Shown: piece by piece, positions 61,514-64,000 of the stretch | Numbering within the stretch: the first letter of the stretch is position 1 | Layout: each line of letters opens with the position of its first letter | Source of the DNA: Saprospiraceae bacterium | GTDB lineage: Bacteria > Bacteroidota > Bacteroidia > Chitinophagales > Saprospiraceae | Direction of reading: 5' to 3' | Length of the DNA stretch: 64,000 nt | Assembly (NCBI GenBank): GCA_022842725.1 | Contig: JALHOZ010000009.1 | Location: 1 to 64,000 of the forward strand | Translations under genes and position numbers: made by a program | The notes under the pieces: model-generated | Seen by the model: only the letters and a program-made list of their open reading frames with translations | Database searches by the model: none | Told to the model about the DNA's origin: nothing

Positions 61514-62962
61514 ATGAGAATATTTTTTTTGTTAAGTGTATTTCTTTTTTTGTTTTCGTGTAAAGAACAGAAAAATGAATCGTCTTCCTTGCCAACAGTA
61601 CAACAGGAGGATCCGGGAAAAGATCCGGTAAATAATCCTGTGATGGGTGGTCCTACGGATATCAAAATTGTTATGACAGATACCAAATATAGCGGACCTG
61701 TTCAGATTGTCGGTTTTTACCTGGATCAAAATTACCTGCAGGATACCACAAAAGCAGTGGATGGCGTAATTACCTATAAAAATGATAAAGGCCTGCCTCA
61801 GGGTTTGTATTATTTTATGTTGCAGACAGATCAGACCATTCAGGTCATCATGGGGGAGGACCAAACATTGGAAATGTCTGTCGCAATGAACGATATGTTT
61901 AATACCATGAAAGTCACCGGCAACGAAGAAAATGAATTGATGTATGAAACCATAAAATACGAACAAACCATCAATCCGGAGATTGTTAGTTTGACAGATC
62001 AGGTGAAGGCCATGGGTGAATCCAATCCGAATTATAAAACCTTGGTGGCCAAAAGAATAGAGTTGGAAACTAAAAAGAAGGCCTACTTAAAAAAGTTGCT
62101 GGACGACCATCCGAATTCTCTTTTTACCAATTTTAAATACAGCGGACAAAATCCGATTTTGCGCACAGATCTGCCTAAAGAAAAACAGGTATTTCAATAC
62201 AGAGCGGATTTCTGGAAAGATGTTAATTTTTCTGACAGAAGGTTGTTGAGAACACCGATGATCGGTACAAAACTGACCAGATTTTATAAAGAATTGACGG
62301 TGCAACATCCGGATTCCATCGTCGCTTCGTCCAAAGAATTGATGGCTCTTTGCAAAAACAACAAAGAATATTTTATGGTCTTTGTCAATTGGGTGATGAC
62401 AACCTATGAGCCTGGTAAAAGCACTTTGATGGATGCTGAAAGCGTTTTTGCTCAGATGGCAATAAATTATTTTACTTTGGATCAGGCATTCTGGTCTGAC
62501 ACGACAGAAATCAATTTTATCCAGAAAAGAGCAATGGAAATGTCGGCCAGTTTGGTTGGAAAAGACGCACCTAACGTGGTTTCTACCGACCAGAATGGCA
62601 AAACACAGGAGTTACTGTCGAAAAAAGCTGATTATATTGTCGTTTATTTATATAATCCTGAATGTGATAATTGTCAGAAGGAAACCCCTTTGCTCCATGA
62701 CTTTTATGTAAAAAACAAAGGGAAAGTGGATGTTTTTGCCATAGCTGTGGATACTGACGACACCAAATGGAAGGATTATATCAGAAAAAATAATCTTAGC
62801 TGGACAAACGTTTATGATCCTACCAATAAATCTATTTACGCAAAATATTTTGTTGATCACACACCGGAGATGTATCTGATTAATAAAAAGAGAAAAATAA
62901 TTGCTAAAAATCTGAAATCCTTTCAGATTCCGACCATGATAGAAAAGGATCAGGGTAGATAA
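61514..62962 (+). CDS. Thioredoxin-like (TlpA-type) lipoprotein with N-terminal DUF5106/4369-like region
   Basis: A 482-residue lipoprotein (lipobox F-S-C, Cys16). Residues 50-140 resemble the DUF4369 beta region of Bacteroidota disulfide-type proteins, residues 150-340 are helical, and residues 350-480 are a thioredoxin fold: V-G-K-D-A-P-N-V, then Y-N-P-E-C-D-N-C-Q-K-E-T-P with the redox pair C-D-N-C, and the cis-proline in H-T-P-E-M-Y-L-I. It probably reduces or isomerises disulfides in the periplasm. It is convergent with the glucosaminidase gene across a shared terminator. Confidence 0.88.
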   Translation: MRIFFLLSVFLFLFSCKEQKNESSSLPTVQQEDPGKDPVNNPVMGGPTDIKIVMTDTKYSGPVQIVGFYLDQNYLQDTTKAVDGVITYKNDKGLPQGLYYFMLQTDQTIQVIMGEDQTLEMSVAMNDMFNTMKVTGNEENELMYETIKYEQTINPEIVSLTDQVKAMGESNPNYKTLVAKRIELETKKKAYLKKLLDDHPNSLFTNFKYSGQNPILRTDLPKEKQVFQYRADFWKDVNFSDRRLLRTPMIGTKLTRFYKELTVQHPDSIVASSKELMALCKNNKEYFMVFVNWVMTTYEPGKSTLMDAESVFAQMAINYFTLDQAFWSDTTEINFIQKRAMEMSASLVGKDAPNVVSTDQNGKTQELLSKKADYIVVYLYNPECDNCQKETPLLHDFYVKNKGKVDVFAIAVDTDDTKWKDYIRKNNLSWTNVYDPTNKSIYAKYFVDHTPEMYLINKKRKIIAKNLKSFQIPTMIEKDQGR

Positions 62963-62994
62963 AAAAAAAGCGGTCATTTGACCGCTTTTTTTTT
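62961..62994. terminator. Bidirectional terminator between convergent genes
   Basis: A9-GCGGTCA, short loop, TGACCGC-T9: a perfect stem with A and T tracts on both sides, so it works on both strands. It overlaps the last codon of the minus-strand gene. Confidence 0.95.
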
Positions 62995-64000
62995 ATTTTA
63001 TATTGCCAAAATCAATGTATTCTTCGGTTACCAATTCTTCTCTGAGGTGAGAATAATCTGTTCCGGGTTGGTTGATATGCAACTTCAGACCTTTGGAAAG
63101 GGAAGCATGTTCGGGGATTTTATTTCTTGAAGCCAGACTGCCTGATTTGATACCATATTTTTGAGCTATGGAAAACAGGTTTTCACCATCTTTCACGATA
63201 TGAAACTGAAATTGATCATTAAATCTTTTTTTACTTTCCAAAAATATGATGTCACCTTCTTTTAAAGGAGTATCGAGATAATATTTGCTTTCGTTATAAA
63301 TGACTATATCGTGTTTGTCTGTCCGATGTTTTTTAGCCAGACTTTCGATAGTTTCTCCTTCTGTAGCTACAGCACATAAGAGACCATTGATATACTTTCT
63401 GTTTGTTTTGGTGGGTTTTGTTTTTTCAGAGGAAGACTGATTTTGTAATACATCTTTGTGCACCAAAACCGGTTGATCTGACTTTGTTTCCGGACTGTTT
63501 GATTCTTGTTTGTATGTATTATTTTTGACAAATACAGGTTCGGTCGACTGAACAGGTTTTAGCAAAACATCGTATTGTGCCAATCGATACGTTTCAATCA
63601 GTTGAATCAGTTTGTCGGCATACTTCTGGTCCGTGGCGTATCCTGAAAACTGTAATCCTTTGGCCCACGATATATAATCTGTCGTCGGATATTGGAATAA
63701 AAATCCATATCTTGCTGTTTTCGCAGGATTTGTAAGAAATTCACTGTGAGCAATATAAGACTCCCGTGCATCCGCAAAACTTCTGAAACAGGATTCCACG
63801 GGATTTCCCATTTGGTCTTTGTCATCATCAACTTTAAAAAAACGCCGACCTTCCCATTGACCTCCGCATTTGATTCCAAAATGATTGTTTGCTTCCGATG
63901 CCAGATCACTTTGCCCCCAACTTGATTCTAATAATCCCTGGGCCAGTTTGATGCTTGCCGGAATGCCCGTGCGGTACATTTCTTCTATGGCAATGTCTTT
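62993..64000 (-). CDS. Glucosaminidase with two LysM domains (5' end outside window)
   Basis: At least 335 residues, cut by the window end: the frame continues past the ATG at 63979 with K-D-I-A-I-E-E, the usual lead-in of this family, so that ATG is internal. The glucosaminidase domain has I-P-A-S-I-K-L-A-Q-G-L-L-E-S with the catalytic glutamate, and N-N-H-F-G-I-K-C. A Ser/Pro/Lys linker follows, then two LysM modules (about 200-250 and 260-305 from the internal ATG) which bind peptidoglycan. It cleaves N-acetylglucosamine bonds in the cell wall, in septation or turnover. Confidence 0.93.
   Translation of the reverse strand, partial: KDIAIEEMYRTGIPASIKLAQGLLESSWGQSDLASEANNHFGIKCGGQWEGRRFFKVDDDKDQMGNPVESCFRSFADARESYIAHSEFLTNPAKTARYGFLFQYPTTDYISWAKGLQFSGYATDQKYADKLIQLIETYRLAQYDVLLKPVQSTEPVFVKNNTYKQESNSPETKSDQPVLVHKDVLQNQSSSEKTKPTKTNRKYINGLLCAVATEGETIESLAKKHRTDKHDIVIYNESKYYLDTPLKEGDIIFLESKKRFNDQFQFHIVKDGENLFSIAQKYGIKSGSLASRNKIPEHASLSKGLKLHINQPGTDYSHLREELVTEEYIDFGNIK

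Noticed and set aside
1-64000. Prophage, integrative element or BREX/CBASS-type defence island
   Set aside because: No integrase, phage structural gene, restriction enzyme, nucleotide-signalling effector or helicase was found. The lone TPR-cyclase has a signal sequence and no effector partner, so it is not a CBASS system.

Overview
The window comes from a low-GC Bacteroidota chromosome, most likely a Saprospirales-type organism (the phylum is well supported, the order is inference). Evidence: many secreted proteins end in type IX secretion (T9SS, Por) sorting tails; gldB, DUF4837 and TPR-cyclase genes are present; several promoters fit the Bacteroidota pattern TTG-N19-22-TAnnTTTG; A-rich leaders replace strong Shine-Dalgarno sites. 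I see no rRNA, tRNA, CRISPR array, prophage, integrase or intact transposase.

Layout. 1-6.6 kb: the tail of a T9SS protein, then a minus-strand cluster (gldB, tatA, M19 dipeptidase, HMA protein, VOC protein), a DUF4837 lipoprotein, and a methyltransferase/GT9 glycosyltransferase pair. 7-14.8 kb: a T9SS protein, small housekeeping genes (GNAT, CYTH, zf-TFIIB), a RelE/ParE-type toxin-antitoxin pair and a large Asp-box beta-propeller protein. 15.5-23.5 kb: giant and paralogous T9SS proteins with signs of domain shuffling, gene conversion and decay. 23.8-25.2 kb: a persulfide-dioxygenase-like MBL/rhodanese gene. 25.5-36.4 kb: lipoproteins, a TPR-adenylate cyclase, a di-haem cytochrome c peroxidase and repeat-rich intergenic DNA. 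36.6-43.5 kb: acetoacetyl-CoA ligase/folD, an ECF sigma factor with an associated beta-barrel protein, and an LEA-like repeat protein. 43.8-53.8 kb: a sulfur island. 54.7-61.3 kb: a TetR-TolC-MFP-RND efflux operon. 61.5-64 kb: a thioredoxin-like lipoprotein and a LysM glucosaminidase cut by the window end.

The most interesting unit is the sulfur island. A SulP anion transporter diverges from a run of genes encoding an MBL/double-rhodanese protein, a rhodanese-UspA fusion, a two-piece YeeE/YedE transporter, a TsdA-like di-haem thiosulfate dehydrogenase, a Tat-exported SoxB-like metallophosphoesterase and an OprD-like porin. Together they could form a thiosulfate/persulfide uptake and oxidation route. 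Three promoters (both MBL/rhodanese paralogues, 20 kb apart, and SulP) carry the same inverted-repeat box, G(T/A)AAC-N4-GTYAC, 22-23 nt upstream of an identical TACTTTTG -7 element. This predicts a common activator and a small sulfur regulon.

The second theme is repeat ecology. At least twelve intergenic copies share an AGTTTGTAACT-like core with covarying complementary flanks (REP/RAYT-like). There are two arrays of 7-nt units, two near-identical hairpin terminators, and an almost perfect 18-bp hairpin inside a signal-peptide coding region.
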